Assembly: GCA_050943075.1 (NCBI GenBank) | Contig: JBMNOM010000029.1 | Span: forward strand, 1-12,071 | DNA from: CAJKWP01 sp050943075 | GTDB taxonomy: Bacteria > Bacillota > Clostridia > Christensenellales > UBA1242 | Direction of reading: 5' to 3' | DNA length: 12,071 nucleotides | Shown: piece after piece, positions 1-6,059 of the stretch | Position numbering within the stretch: position 1 is the first letter of the stretch | How the letters are laid out: each line of letters begins with the position of its first letter | Notes under the pieces: generated by a model | Told to the model about the DNA's origin: nothing | Databases searched by the model: none | Seen by the model: only the letters and a program-made list of their open reading frames with translations | Program-made: the position numbers and the translations under genes

Positions 1-113
1 TAGACATTCGTAATCGCTAAACACCGCTATATTTCAGGCTTTTTCGAAGTTTTTAAAAATTATTTGGTAGACACGGGTTTTTTCTTATAAAAAGTGCCGT
101 CATTTTTTAAAAT

Positions 114-148
114 AAAAAAAGCCCTAATCACTAGGAATTTAGGGCTTT
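114..148 (-). terminator. Intrinsic terminator of tRNA-Ser
   Basis: On the minus strand a perfect 10-bp stem (AAAGCCCTAA pairing with TTAGGGCTTT, plus-strand arms 118-127 and 139-148) with an 11-nt loop is followed by a run of seven U (plus-strand A114-A120). It lies immediately 3' of the tRNA-Ser gene, 4 nt after the CCA end, so it is the natural end of that transcript. Confidence 0.85.
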
Positions 149-151
149 TAT

Positions 152-239
152 TGGCGGAGAGTTAGGGATTCGAACCCCAGGATGCTTTCACATCAACGGT
201 TTTCAAGACCGCCGCTTTCGACCGCTCAGCCAACTCTCC
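152..239 (-). tRNA. tRNA-Ser (anticodon UGA), CCA encoded
   Basis: Read on the minus strand, this 88-nt sequence folds as a class II tRNA. The acceptor stem GGAGAGT pairs perfectly with ACTCTCC, followed by discriminator G and an encoded CCA (152-154). The D arm begins TGGCTGAGCGG. The anticodon loop CTTGAAA has UGA at 205-203. A long variable arm is present, as expected for serine, and the T loop reads GGTTCGAATCC. It decodes UCA (and by wobble other UCN) serine codons. A terminator follows directly. I could not place its promoter with confidence. A 5'-half copy lies about 220 nt upstream, and short GGTAGACA repeats sit on both sides, suggesting that this gene is an integration hotspot. Confidence 0.97.
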
Positions 240-458
240 AAATTTAGTTTTTAAATTATTATTTTTATAGACAATAATTTAAATTGGTAGACATTTTGGT
301 AGACATTCGCACTTTTGCAAATATCAAGGTAGACAATTTTATTACTTAAACCGTCTGGTTCAATTAACAAAATGTGCCTTAAATACAACTGTTTAAATAG
401 GTAAAGTCTAAAACCTAGATAGACATATATGTGGAGTTAACAAACTGATTCCAGTTGT

Positions 459-498
459 TTTTCAAGACCGCCGCTTTCGACCGCTCAGCCAGCTCTCC
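459..498 (-). pseudogene. 5'-half copy of tRNA-Ser(UGA)
   Basis: Plus-strand 459-499 matches 200-240 of the intact tRNA-Ser at 40 of 41 positions. On the minus strand it supplies the acceptor 5' strand, D arm, anticodon stem 5' strand and anticodon loop with UGA, then diverges right after the loop. There is no 3' half, variable arm or T arm. The single difference makes the acceptor strand GGAGAGC instead of GGAGAGT. It therefore would not pair at position 7 with the neighbouring 3' half, and so probably derives from a different tRNA-Ser copy. The break at the anticodon loop is where many tRNA-targeting integrases cross over. It is not a functional tRNA. Confidence 0.85.
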
Positions 499-786
499 AT
501 AAAGTGAGTTTATCTTTTGTATATGTAAGTTTTTTAACTTGCTCACTTTGTTGCGTTTCAGCAACGATAATAAAATACCACAATTATTGTTTTTTTGCAA
601 CATCTTTTGTTATATTTTTTTCTTTTTTTCTTAAATTTTTTGTTATATGAAAAAATAATTACATTAAATCACTTTTGCAATTCAGTGCGTTTAAAGTTTG
701 ACTATAACGTATTGGGAAACATTAATCACATTAAACAAAATTAATGCATTAAAGAGCAAAATGAATTTTGAATATTAAGATTAAAG

Positions 787-812
787 CGAATAATTAAACC
801 TATTCGTTTTTT
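787..812 (+). terminator. Possible small terminator hairpin
   Basis: CGAATA (787-792) and TATTCG (801-806) form a 6-bp stem with an 8-nt loop, followed by six T. The form is terminator-like on the plus strand, but no plus-strand gene precedes it. It could end an unrecognised short RNA or be chance in AT-rich DNA. Confidence 0.3.
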
Positions 813-923
813 CTATTTTCTCCTTTGTTGTGTTTAAAAATTTTGTGTTATATATTACTTTCATTTTGCGTTTTTATTTATGCTGAAGTGCAAGGGCTCT
901 AATTCAGTAAGGTGATTGAAAAT

Positions 924-948
924 AAAAACAGCCAAGCTGGCTGTTTTT
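924..948 (-). terminator. Terminator downstream of the collagen-like genes
   Basis: AAAAACAGCC (924-933) and GGCTGTTTTT (939-948) form a perfect 10-bp stem with a 5-nt loop. On the minus strand the 3' arm ends in UUUUU and continues AUUUU, so it can end the minus-strand transcript that leaves the gene ending at 1072, about 125 nt earlier. It is also U-rich on the plus strand (ggtgtttttt), so it may work in both directions. Confidence 0.7.
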
Positions 949-1071
949 GGTGTTTTTTGATTTTGGTTTTAAATTATAGTTCAAAACTATTTTGATTATG
1001 ATATATTTTTTGTTTGTTTGGAATTGCAAAATTGTAATTGTTTTTATAAATAGTGTTTGCGTTATTCAAGT

Positions 1072-1719
1072 TTATGTAAAAAGGATTATTGTTTTTTGTT
1101 CCAGTTCATTTTTTAAAATCATATTTGCTTCTAGGTTGCATCTTGTAAGTGTGTCAATTGGCACCAAGTAATGCACTCCTTCTTGTTTCATTAAAATAAC
1201 AGAAACAATTGCTAAATCATTAACTTTTCCATATTTGCTTACGCTGAACGAGGGGTTAAGGATTTTTAGGCTTGGAATAATAATTAAATTTCCTTGTTCA
1301 AGGTAAGTGCCATCAGCTTGGTGATATAATTCTCCATTTTCATAGGCTTGCCACGTATATTGATTATTACTTAATGTTATTTTATTTTCGTATTTCTTTA
1401 GTTCATTATTGCCATCATAACTGTTGTTTTTATAAATCAACTCTAATTTATCAGTTTGGTTGTTTATTATTTTTTCAAACTTAGTGGAATAATTTTGCGC
1501 TGCCATAGATTGTGTCATTTTTTCAATTACATAATTGTAATAATTACTTTCATATTCCTTAATGTTATTTAAAGTGTTTTCAAGTAATTCTGGAACAACT
1601 TGGCCATTTTTATAGTGATGACTCTTATTGTAAAGAGCGTGGAAGTGCTTATAGTCTTCTGGGGTTAGTTTGGCCAAGTTCGTTTGCAAAAATATCTTCG
1701 TCAAAATCTCCAAACCCAA
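1072..1719 (-). CDS. 3' part of frameshifted collagen-like surface protein
   Basis: This open frame continues the preceding collagen-like gene after a one-base shift near 1675-1678. In the upstream frame the protein reads ...DEDIFANEL then GQTNPRRL-stop, whereas this frame reads LAKLTPEDYKHFHALYNKS from the same spot, so the joined protein (about 320 residues) is sensible. The TTG at 1719 is only the nearest formal start and has no ribosome binding site. True coding in this frame begins at about 1677. The segment is rich in Asn, Lys and Tyr, has no signal peptide or clear membrane helix, and matches no family I recognise. Either the gene is decaying, the shift is an assembly error, or it is a translational +1 shift (the slippery CUU codon precedes G). 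Confidence 0.6.
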   Translation of the reverse strand: MGLEILTKIFLQTNLAKLTPEDYKHFHALYNKSHHYKNGQVVPELLENTLNNIKEYESNYYNYVIEKMTQSMAAQNYSTKFEKIINNQTDKLELIYKNNSYDGNNELKKYENKITLSNNQYTWQAYENGELYHQADGTYLEQGNLIIIPSLKILNPSFSVSKYGKVNDLAIVSVILMKQEGVHYLVPIDTLTRCNLEANMILKNELEQKTIILFT

Positions 1720-2035
1720 AAACTTTTAATGAGTGTTTCATTATTCCATCAATTGGGTAAGCATAACCTTCAAAACTTTTAACATTATATGGAATTAAAC
1801 TTTTAGTCACTCCATTTTGTCCTTTTGAACCAATTAGTGAATTAAGCCAATCTTGCTGACTTCCAACAAACCCATTATTAATTGCAATATCATATGCGCT
1901 TAATCCTTGGGGTCCAGTTGAACCCGTTTCGCCATCTGCACCAGCAGGCGCAATGCAGTATGTGTCTAGTGCAGGCACTGGCACATAAGAATTTTTTATC
2001 ATCTCATTTGAAAATATAGATTTGTAAATTTTCAT
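1649..2035 (-). CDS. 5' part of collagen-like surface protein (frameshifted)
   Basis: The ATG at 2035 has a good ribosome binding site (AAGGAAGG, 5 nt away) and lies 10 nt after the stop of the upstream gene, so the two are co-transcribed. The 128-residue frame has an unremarkable N terminus, then a short Gly-X-Y stretch (about residues 32-46) and a linker SAYDIAINNGFVGS...DW (46-63). That linker is closely shared with the upstream neighbour, where it reads SAFEIAVDNGFTGT. Next comes an IPYNV segment (81-85) that aligns with the start of the neighbour's BclB-like domain. After residue 120 the frame runs into an unrelated tail and stops; the natural continuation lies one frame over (1072-1677). 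The product is probably a spore-coat or cell-surface filament protein (inference), and is likely broken as sequenced. Confidence 0.65.
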   Translation of the reverse strand: MKIYKSIFSNEMIKNSYVPVPALDTYCIAPAGADGETGSTGPQGLSAYDIAINNGFVGSQQDWLNSLIGSKGQNGVTKSLIPYNVKSFEGYAYPIDGIMKHSLKVFGFGDFDEDIFANELGQTNPRRL

Positions 2036-2045
2036 ATTCCTTCCT

Positions 2046-2849
2046 TTATAATTCTTCTTTGATATTTAGTCCTGCCCACGCGTTTCCAAAAACTGAAATC
2101 AAAATTTCATTTGTTGGCGATTTATCCAAAGGCTCCACATAAAAAGCAAGCAAAACTTTTGTTCCAGCAGTTATTGGATATGAAAATTGTTTTGTTCCAT
2201 AAACATTAAGCTGTGCACCCTGCATAATTATGGGTGTTAAATTAAGAATGGTATCAGTTTGTAAAATGAAAATGCTGCTGCCAGCGGGGCTTGTATAAAC
2301 TGCTGCTTTAACAACGCATTCGCCACTGCCATTAACATAATCAGCCAACACATTAGCTTCACAAGAAAGGCCTGTTAAAGTGCTGTTTTTGGTGGCAATA
2401 AAACATGGAATTCTAATTCCTTCTTCAACAACATTAAACAAACTTATATCATCTTTATCAAACTGAACATCCAATTCATAGCCAGTAAAGGGTAAAAAAT
2501 AAACACTTCTTATAACATCACTTGCGCCAATCTCATACGCACTTTCTGTGTTAATGGCAGAATAGGGGATAATTGCCCCAAAAAGAGGCGCTTGTCCTTG
2601 AGGCCCAACCAAGCTTTGTTGCCATTCTTCTTGCGTTCCGGTAAACCCATTATCAACTGCAATTTCAAAAGCACTTTCTCCAATTGGTCCTTGTTGCCCT
2701 GTTGGGCCTTGCATTACTGTGGAACCAACACATACAGTTTGATTGCCACCGTCTCCATCACCAGAGTTGTTATTGACAACTTTGATTTTTGGTTTATCGC
2801 AGTCACAACTTGAAATACACAAAAAGCACTTTTTTTCTTTTTTGTCCAA
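2046..2849 (-). CDS. Collagen-like protein with BclB-like C-terminal domain
   Basis: The TTG at 2849 is the only possible start: an in-frame stop lies 21 nt upstream and GGAGAG (plus strand 2853-2858) sits just before it. The 267 residues comprise a Cys-rich N terminus (C8, C11, C15, C17), a Gly/Asp/Asn linker, a short collagen-like run GPTGQQGPIGES (48-59), the linker SAFEIAVDNGFTGT (59-72), and a domain from about 92 to 263. That domain begins IPYSA and contains NLTPIIMQG (203-211), YPITAGTKVLLAFYV (224-238) and a WAGLNI end. By recall this is the pattern of the BclB C-terminal domain of Bacillus exosporium collagen-like glycoproteins. The usual exosporium leader peptide is absent. The likely role is a trimeric filament on the spore or cell surface, with cysteines possibly cross-linking the base (inference). 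It is the first gene of an operon with the frameshifted paralogue. Confidence 0.75.
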   Translation of the reverse strand: MDKKEKKCFLCISSCDCDKPKIKVVNNNSGDGDGGNQTVCVGSTVMQGPTGQQGPIGESAFEIAVDNGFTGTQEEWQQSLVGPQGQAPLFGAIIPYSAINTESAYEIGASDVIRSVYFLPFTGYELDVQFDKDDISLFNVVEEGIRIPCFIATKNSTLTGLSCEANVLADYVNGSGECVVKAAVYTSPAGSSIFILQTDTILNLTPIIMQGAQLNVYGTKQFSYPITAGTKVLLAFYVEPLDKSPTNEILISVFGNAWAGLNIKEEL

Positions 2850-2871
2850 AAACTCTCCGTTGTTTTTCTAA

Positions 2872-2887
2872 GGAACAAATTTGTTCC
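2872..2887. promoter_or_regulatory. 16-bp perfect palindrome before the collagen-like operon
   Basis: GGAACAAATTTGTTCC is a perfect palindrome beginning 22 nt upstream of the TTG start at 2849. It has the size and symmetry of a dimeric repressor or activator site and could also form an mRNA hairpin. I found no convincing -35/-10 pair, and only a loose resemblance to a sporulation sigma-K -10 box just upstream, so the promoter is unresolved. Confidence 0.5.
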
Positions 2888-3157
2888 ACTAATACATGGT
2901 ATTAATAAGTGGTTAAAAGAGTTCTTTGCGCAAAATAAAAATGTTTTTAATTAAAAGCCTTTTTAGTAAAAATTAAAAAAACAAAAGTGAAAATGCTTTT
3001 GAAGGATTATATATAAACTGCAAACAAAAATAATTAATAATAATAAAATGGCAAAAGAAAAAGCAATCTGTGTGATTGCTTTTATTATTCTGTTTTTTAT
3101 ACATATTCAAACCTGAAAAATTGTTTTTTTTTAAATGTTTAAATTAAATTGATAAAT
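2888..3157. other. AT-rich intergenic region between surface and XRE genes
   Basis: There is no coding region. It should hold the promoter of the minus-strand collagen-like operon, which I could not place confidently, and it holds the terminator of the XRE gene at 3059-3083. The rest is low-complexity A/T. Confidence 0.6.
3059..3083 (-). terminator. Terminator of the XRE-membrane gene
   Basis: AAAAGCAATC (3059-3068) and GATTGCTTTT (3074-3083) form a perfect 10-bp stem with a 5-nt loop. On the minus strand the stem is followed by TTTCTTTT-like sequence, about 75 nt past the stop of the XRE gene. The plus-strand exit is also T-rich. Confidence 0.75.
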
Positions 3158-3739
3158 TTACTTTCGTGTTCCTTTTAAGAAAAAGCCAGTGATGATTGCG
3201 GCTTGGCATGGAAGGCCAAGAAGGAAAAGGGGCCACATGTTATAGGAAAGATAGTAAAGATACACAGTTGCAATTAAAGACCAAACAAACAAAGAGGAAA
3301 TGATGATGGAAAGCACTTTGTTTCCCCATCTTCTGTTGAAATAAAACGCAACCAAAGAGGAAATTGGCGCGCCCGCAACAAACAAAAGCCAGTCGTTTGT
3401 GTCAACAATCATTTGGCGGTAAATATAGGCAATGATTATGATTAACCACACAATTGAAATTGAAAAAATCACAGTCAAAATTCTGCTGGCTGTTTGGGGC
3501 ACTGCGTTTTCTTCTTGTTTTAATGAAAGGTTTTCGTCAAGCAAATCTTTAACTTCAATTTGATAAAAATCTGCCAAAATTTCAAGGTTTTCAATGCTTG
3601 GTGTCACATCGCCGCGCTCCCACCTTGAAATTGCGTTGTCACTATAATTAATTCTGCTTGCAAGTTCCATTTGTGTTAAGTTGTTTTTCTTGCGCAAATA
3701 TATTAAGTTGTTTGCAATTACATTTTTTAAGTTTTTCAT
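3158..3739 (-). CDS. XRE-family regulator with four membrane helices
   Basis: The 193-residue protein has an N-terminal Cro/C1-type helix-turn-helix (about 5-65; LTQMELASRINYSDNAISRWERGDV has the expected Q, S and WE-G positions). Four hydrophobic segments follow at about 87-108, 117-134, 142-163 and 168-188, with basic residues between them. Such HTH-plus-membrane proteins are common in Firmicutes and are thought to couple an envelope signal to DNA binding; the target is unknown. I prefer the ATG at 3739 over the TTG at 3754, because the TTG would overlap the -10 box and the ATG falls exactly where transcription should start. The gene is divergent from the glycosyltransferase unit, with symmetric elements between them, so regulation of that unit or of itself is plausible. 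Confidence 0.85.
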   Translation of the reverse strand: MKNLKNVIANNLIYLRKKNNLTQMELASRINYSDNAISRWERGDVTPSIENLEILADFYQIEVKDLLDENLSLKQEENAVPQTASRILTVIFSISIVWLIIIIAYIYRQMIVDTNDWLLFVAGAPISSLVAFYFNRRWGNKVLSIIISSLFVWSLIATVYLYYLSYNMWPLFLLGLPCQAAIITGFFLKGTRK

Positions 3740-3745
3740 GCAGTA

Positions 3746-3773
3746 ATTATACAATATTCGCCATAAAAATCAA
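3746..3773 (-). promoter_or_regulatory. Promoter of the XRE gene, giving a leaderless mRNA
   Basis: On the minus strand, TTGATT (3773-3768), a 16-nt spacer and a perfect TATAAT (3751-3746) form a sigma-A-type promoter. The A of the ATG at 3739 lies 7 nt after the last base of the -10, the usual +1 position. No Shine-Dalgarno exists in front of the ATG. Confidence 0.7.
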
Positions 3774-3787
3774 AGCATTTTAAGCCA

Positions 3788-3860
3788 TTCCCTTTTTGAG
3801 GGAAAACACTTCTCATAAGTTGGGAGAATTAAATTTTGTTTTCCCTTTAAAAGGCCTTTT
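3788..3860. promoter_or_regulatory. Cluster of dyads in the divergent spacer
   Basis: There are three symmetric elements between the divergent genes. TTCCCT-ttttg-AGGGAA lies at 3788-3804, TTCTC/GAGAA at 3810-3828, and the perfect 12-bp palindrome AAAAGGCCTTTT at 3849-3860. The last overlaps the candidate -35 of the glycosyltransferase promoter. AGGGAAAA (3799-3806) also recurs inverted as TTTTCCCT (3839-3846). These are operator-like and may be bound by the neighbouring XRE protein (inference). Confidence 0.4.
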
Positions 3861-3874
3861 GCATTTTATATACT
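3846..3874 (+). promoter_or_regulatory. Candidate promoter of the glycosyltransferase unit
   Basis: TTTAAA (3846-3851), a 17-nt spacer and TATACT (3869-3874) give an acceptable sigma-A-like promoter, with a leader of about 65 nt before the ATG at 3948. The -35 is weak. A second option (TTGCAA at 3905) would place the start on top of the ribosome binding site and is less likely. Confidence 0.4.
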
Positions 3875-3947
3875 TATGCTGGCTTTGAAAAGCAAGTTTT
3901 TGTTTTGCAAGCCATTTACTATTACAGCATATATACAAGGAGAAAAA

Positions 3948-5096
3948 ATGAAAATTGCAATTATTACAGACGTTCTTGGAGAGGAAAATAACGGAACAAC
4001 AATCACAACAAGAAGATTGATTGAAAATATGAAACAAAGAGGCCACGAAGTTTTTGTGTTGTCACCAACTGTCACAACAGAAGAAGGCTTTTACTCTTTG
4101 AAAAAAAGAAACTTTTACATATTTAACAAATATGTTGAAAAAAATGGTGTGACACTTGCAGTGCCAGACAAAGAACTTTTAACACAAGTGATTTCAAAAG
4201 CAGATGTTGTGCACATTTTGTTGCCATTTCAAACAGGGCGCGTTGCCATTAAAATTGCAAACGAACTTGGCAAGCCTGTGACAACAGCTTTTCACGCACA
4301 AGCAGAAAATGTGACAGCACATTTGGGCTTAAAGAACTTTAAACCAGCAAACGATTTTATTTATAAAAGATTTTTGCGCAGATTCTACAAATACACAAAC
4401 TTTGTGCATTGCCCATCGCCATTCATTGCTCGCACAATTAAAGAGCAAGGCTATGACATGGATTTAAGAGTTATTTCAAATGGTGTTAGCCCAGTTTATC
4501 AAAAAAGAGAAGTGGAAAAACCAGCTGAATTTAAAAACAAGTTTTGCATTTTGTTTATTGGCAGGCTTTCAAAAGAAAAACGCCATGATTTGTTGATTGA
4601 TGCAGTGAGAAAGTCAAAATACAGCGATCACATTCAACTTATTTTTGCTGGTGATGGTCCACTTAAAGAAAAACTTATTAAATATTCAAAAGGTTTGAAA
4701 AACGCCCCAGTATTTGGCTTTTTCCCAAAAGAAAAACTTGTTGATGTGATTAACTATTGCGATTTATATGTTCATCCATCTGACATTGAAATTGAAGCAA
4801 TTTCATGCCTTGAGGCAATTACATGCGGAAGAGTGCCAGTGATTTCAGACAGTGATAGAAGCGCAACAAATGCGTTTGCATTAACAGAAAAGAATTTGTT
4901 TAAGGCGGGAAACCCACAAAGCCTTGCAGAAAAAATTGATTTCTTTATTGAAAACCCAGTTGAAATTGAAAACTTGGAAAAGCAATATGAAAACTATGCA
5001 GAACAATTTAGAATTGAAAAAGTTATGGACAAAATGGAACAAATGTTTATTGATGCCATTGAACTTGAAAAACAAAAGGCAAAAAAACTTGGCTAA
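3948..5096 (+). CDS. GT4-family glycosyltransferase, probably lipid-directed
   Basis: The 382-residue protein has the GT-B fold pattern of family GT4. The N terminus MKIAIITD...NNGTTITTRRLIENMKQRGHEV corresponds to the acceptor-side Rossmann domain. The sugar-nucleotide domain carries FIGRLSKEKRHD (203-214), AGDGPLKEKL (234-243) and the EX7E motif with E281 and E289 (in EIEAISCLEA), followed by CGRVPV. It should transfer a sugar from a nucleotide donor with retention, at the inner membrane face. The N-terminal pattern resembles diacylglycerol alpha-glycosyltransferases, and the next gene is a PlsC-like acyltransferase, so glycolipid synthesis is the best guess, but acceptor and sugar are not determined. 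The ATG at 3948 is chosen for its AAGGAG five nt upstream; an upstream in-frame ATG at 3876 has no such site. Confidence 0.88.
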   Translation: MKIAIITDVLGEENNGTTITTRRLIENMKQRGHEVFVLSPTVTTEEGFYSLKKRNFYIFNKYVEKNGVTLAVPDKELLTQVISKADVVHILLPFQTGRVAIKIANELGKPVTTAFHAQAENVTAHLGLKNFKPANDFIYKRFLRRFYKYTNFVHCPSPFIARTIKEQGYDMDLRVISNGVSPVYQKREVEKPAEFKNKFCILFIGRLSKEKRHDLLIDAVRKSKYSDHIQLIFAGDGPLKEKLIKYSKGLKNAPVFGFFPKEKLVDVINYCDLYVHPSDIEIEAISCLEAITCGRVPVISDSDRSATNAFALTEKNLFKAGNPQSLAEKIDFFIENPVEIENLEKQYENYAEQFRIEKVMDKMEQMFIDAIELEKQKAKKLG

Positions 5097-5105
5097 GGAT
5101 GAAAA

Positions 5106-5927
5106 ATGAAAAAAAACAAAAAAGTGTTTTATTATAATGACGAAAGTAATGACGACTTTTTTCCAACTAAAACAAGTTTAAGTGTGACAGTTGATGGGAA
5201 TTATAACTACTTGCCAAAATCTGCACTCTTTAAAGTTTTTAGTTTTGTTTTTAATTTTGTGTTTGCCTTGCCACTTTTATTTATTGCAAACACCCTTGTT
5301 TTTGGTGTGAGCGTTAAGGGAAGAAAAAACATTAAAGAACTTAAGCAAAAAGGCTTTTTTGTTTATGCCAACCACACAAGCTTTCAAGACGCGTGGCTTA
5401 CACCAATTTTTGTTGCGCCATTTAGAAAAAACTATATAATTGTGAACAAAAACGCAATTCAAATTCCTGTTGTTGCAAGTTTGGTTAAAGCAGGTGGTGC
5501 TTTGCCAGTGCCAGACACAATTGGCGCTTTTAAAAACTTAAACCAAGCAATTAATGAAATTGTTGTGAATAAAAAACAAATTGTGACAATTTTTCCAGAG
5601 GCTCACATTTGGCCATACTACACAAAAGTGCGCCCCTTTCCACAAACAAGTTTTAAGTTTGCGGCAAAAGCAAACGCCCCAGTTGTGCCAGTTGCCGTGT
5701 GTTATGAAAGGCGTGCAATTTTGGGCAACAAAAGAAAACCAAAAACAACTGTTTATATTGGCAGGCCAGTTTACCCAAAACCAGAATTAAGTGAAAAAGA
5801 AAACGCAGCATTTTTGCGAGATGAAACGCACAAATTTATTAAAGAAACAACTGCAATCAAAAGCACTTTTGCTTACATTGATTATGTTAAACAAATTGAT
5901 GACCAGCAAATTGCTGTGGCAGAATAA
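5106..5927 (+). CDS. PlsC-type lysophospholipid acyltransferase family protein
   Basis: The 273-residue protein has a hydrophobic segment (about 42-68) that anchors it to the membrane, then the LPLAT/PlsC signature. The catalytic NH-x4-D is NHTSFQD (H90, D95). The block-III-like motif is FPEA (163-166; FPEG is usual), followed by FKFAAKANAPVVPVAV. This family moves an acyl chain from acyl-ACP or acyl-CoA to lysophosphatidate or related acceptors. It starts 9 nt after the glycosyltransferase stop, with the AAGGAT site overlapping that stop codon, so the two are translated from one mRNA. Residues 1-40 are acidic and not conserved in appearance. The exact acceptor is unknown; it could be the 1-acylglycerol-3-phosphate enzyme or a glycolipid-specific relative. 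Confidence 0.88.
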   Translation: MKKNKKVFYYNDESNDDFFPTKTSLSVTVDGNYNYLPKSALFKVFSFVFNFVFALPLLFIANTLVFGVSVKGRKNIKELKQKGFFVYANHTSFQDAWLTPIFVAPFRKNYIIVNKNAIQIPVVASLVKAGGALPVPDTIGAFKNLNQAINEIVVNKKQIVTIFPEAHIWPYYTKVRPFPQTSFKFAAKANAPVVPVAVCYERRAILGNKRKPKTTVYIGRPVYPKPELSEKENAAFLRDETHKFIKETTAIKSTFAYIDYVKQIDDQQIAVAE

Positions 5928-5930
5928 AAG

Positions 5931-5959
5931 AAAACAATGCAAATTCGCATTGTTTTTTT
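5931..5959 (+). terminator. Terminator of the glycosyltransferase-acyltransferase unit
   Basis: AAAACAATGC (5931-5940) and GCATTGTTTT (5947-5956) make a perfect 10-bp stem with a 6-nt loop, ending in seven T. It begins 3 nt after the acyltransferase stop. On the minus strand it also ends in GTTTTCTTTT, so it may serve the convergent HAD phosphatase gene as well. Confidence 0.9.
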
Positions 5960-6059
5960 GTTTTCAATTTTTTATTCATTTGTGCTTGTTTGTTTTCAAT
6001 TTTTGAGCAATTTTTCTAATTTTTATTTAAAAAGAGAAATAATTTTTAATTTAACAAAT

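Larger units (their letters stand above)
1..425 (+). repeat. Scattered GGTAGACA direct repeats around tRNA-Ser
   Basis: The octamer GGTAGACA occurs exactly at 66-73, 286-293, 298-305 and 328-335. Near copies are at 1-6 (TAGACA, cut by the window edge and followed by TTCG as at 298), 267-273 (ATAGACA) and 418-425 (GATAGACA). All lie on the plus strand with irregular spacing (12 to about 200 nt), on both sides of the intact tRNA-Ser and up to the half-tRNA. Short, irregularly spaced direct repeats next to a tRNA core are the usual look of arm-type binding sites of a tyrosine integrase. That role is inferred; no integrase gene is in the window. Confidence 0.6.
500..1071. other. Gene-free AT-rich spacer with hairpins
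   Basis: I see no credible coding region here. Next to the half-tRNA there is a nested dyad: AAAGTGAG (501-508) with CTCACTTT (542-549), enclosing AAGTT-tttt-AACTT (527-540). A further small hairpin is GTTGC/GCAAC (550-565). Beyond 600 the sequence is low-complexity A/T, apart from two terminator-like hairpins listed separately. A weak TTGACT hexamer near 698 precedes the first of these hairpins by about 90 nt, too little to claim a small RNA gene. Confidence 0.6.

Noticed and set aside
1..425. GGTAGACA repeats as a CRISPR array
   Set aside because: The repeats are only 8 bp, spacing runs from 12 to about 200 nt, a tRNA lies among them and no cas gene is present.
415..603. A 62-codon minus-strand frame containing GELAERSKAAVLK
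   Set aside because: That peptide is the familiar false translation of a tRNA-Ser gene; here it is the half-tRNA at 459-498. There is no coding support.
310..680. CACTTTTGCAA occurring at 310-320 and 670-680
   Set aside because: An 11-bp match in AT-rich DNA of this size can be chance, and the flanks do not agree.
698..812. A small RNA gene between a TTGACT box and the 787-812 hairpin
   Set aside because: The -10 is poor and the stem only 6 bp; without expression data or conservation this is not supportable.
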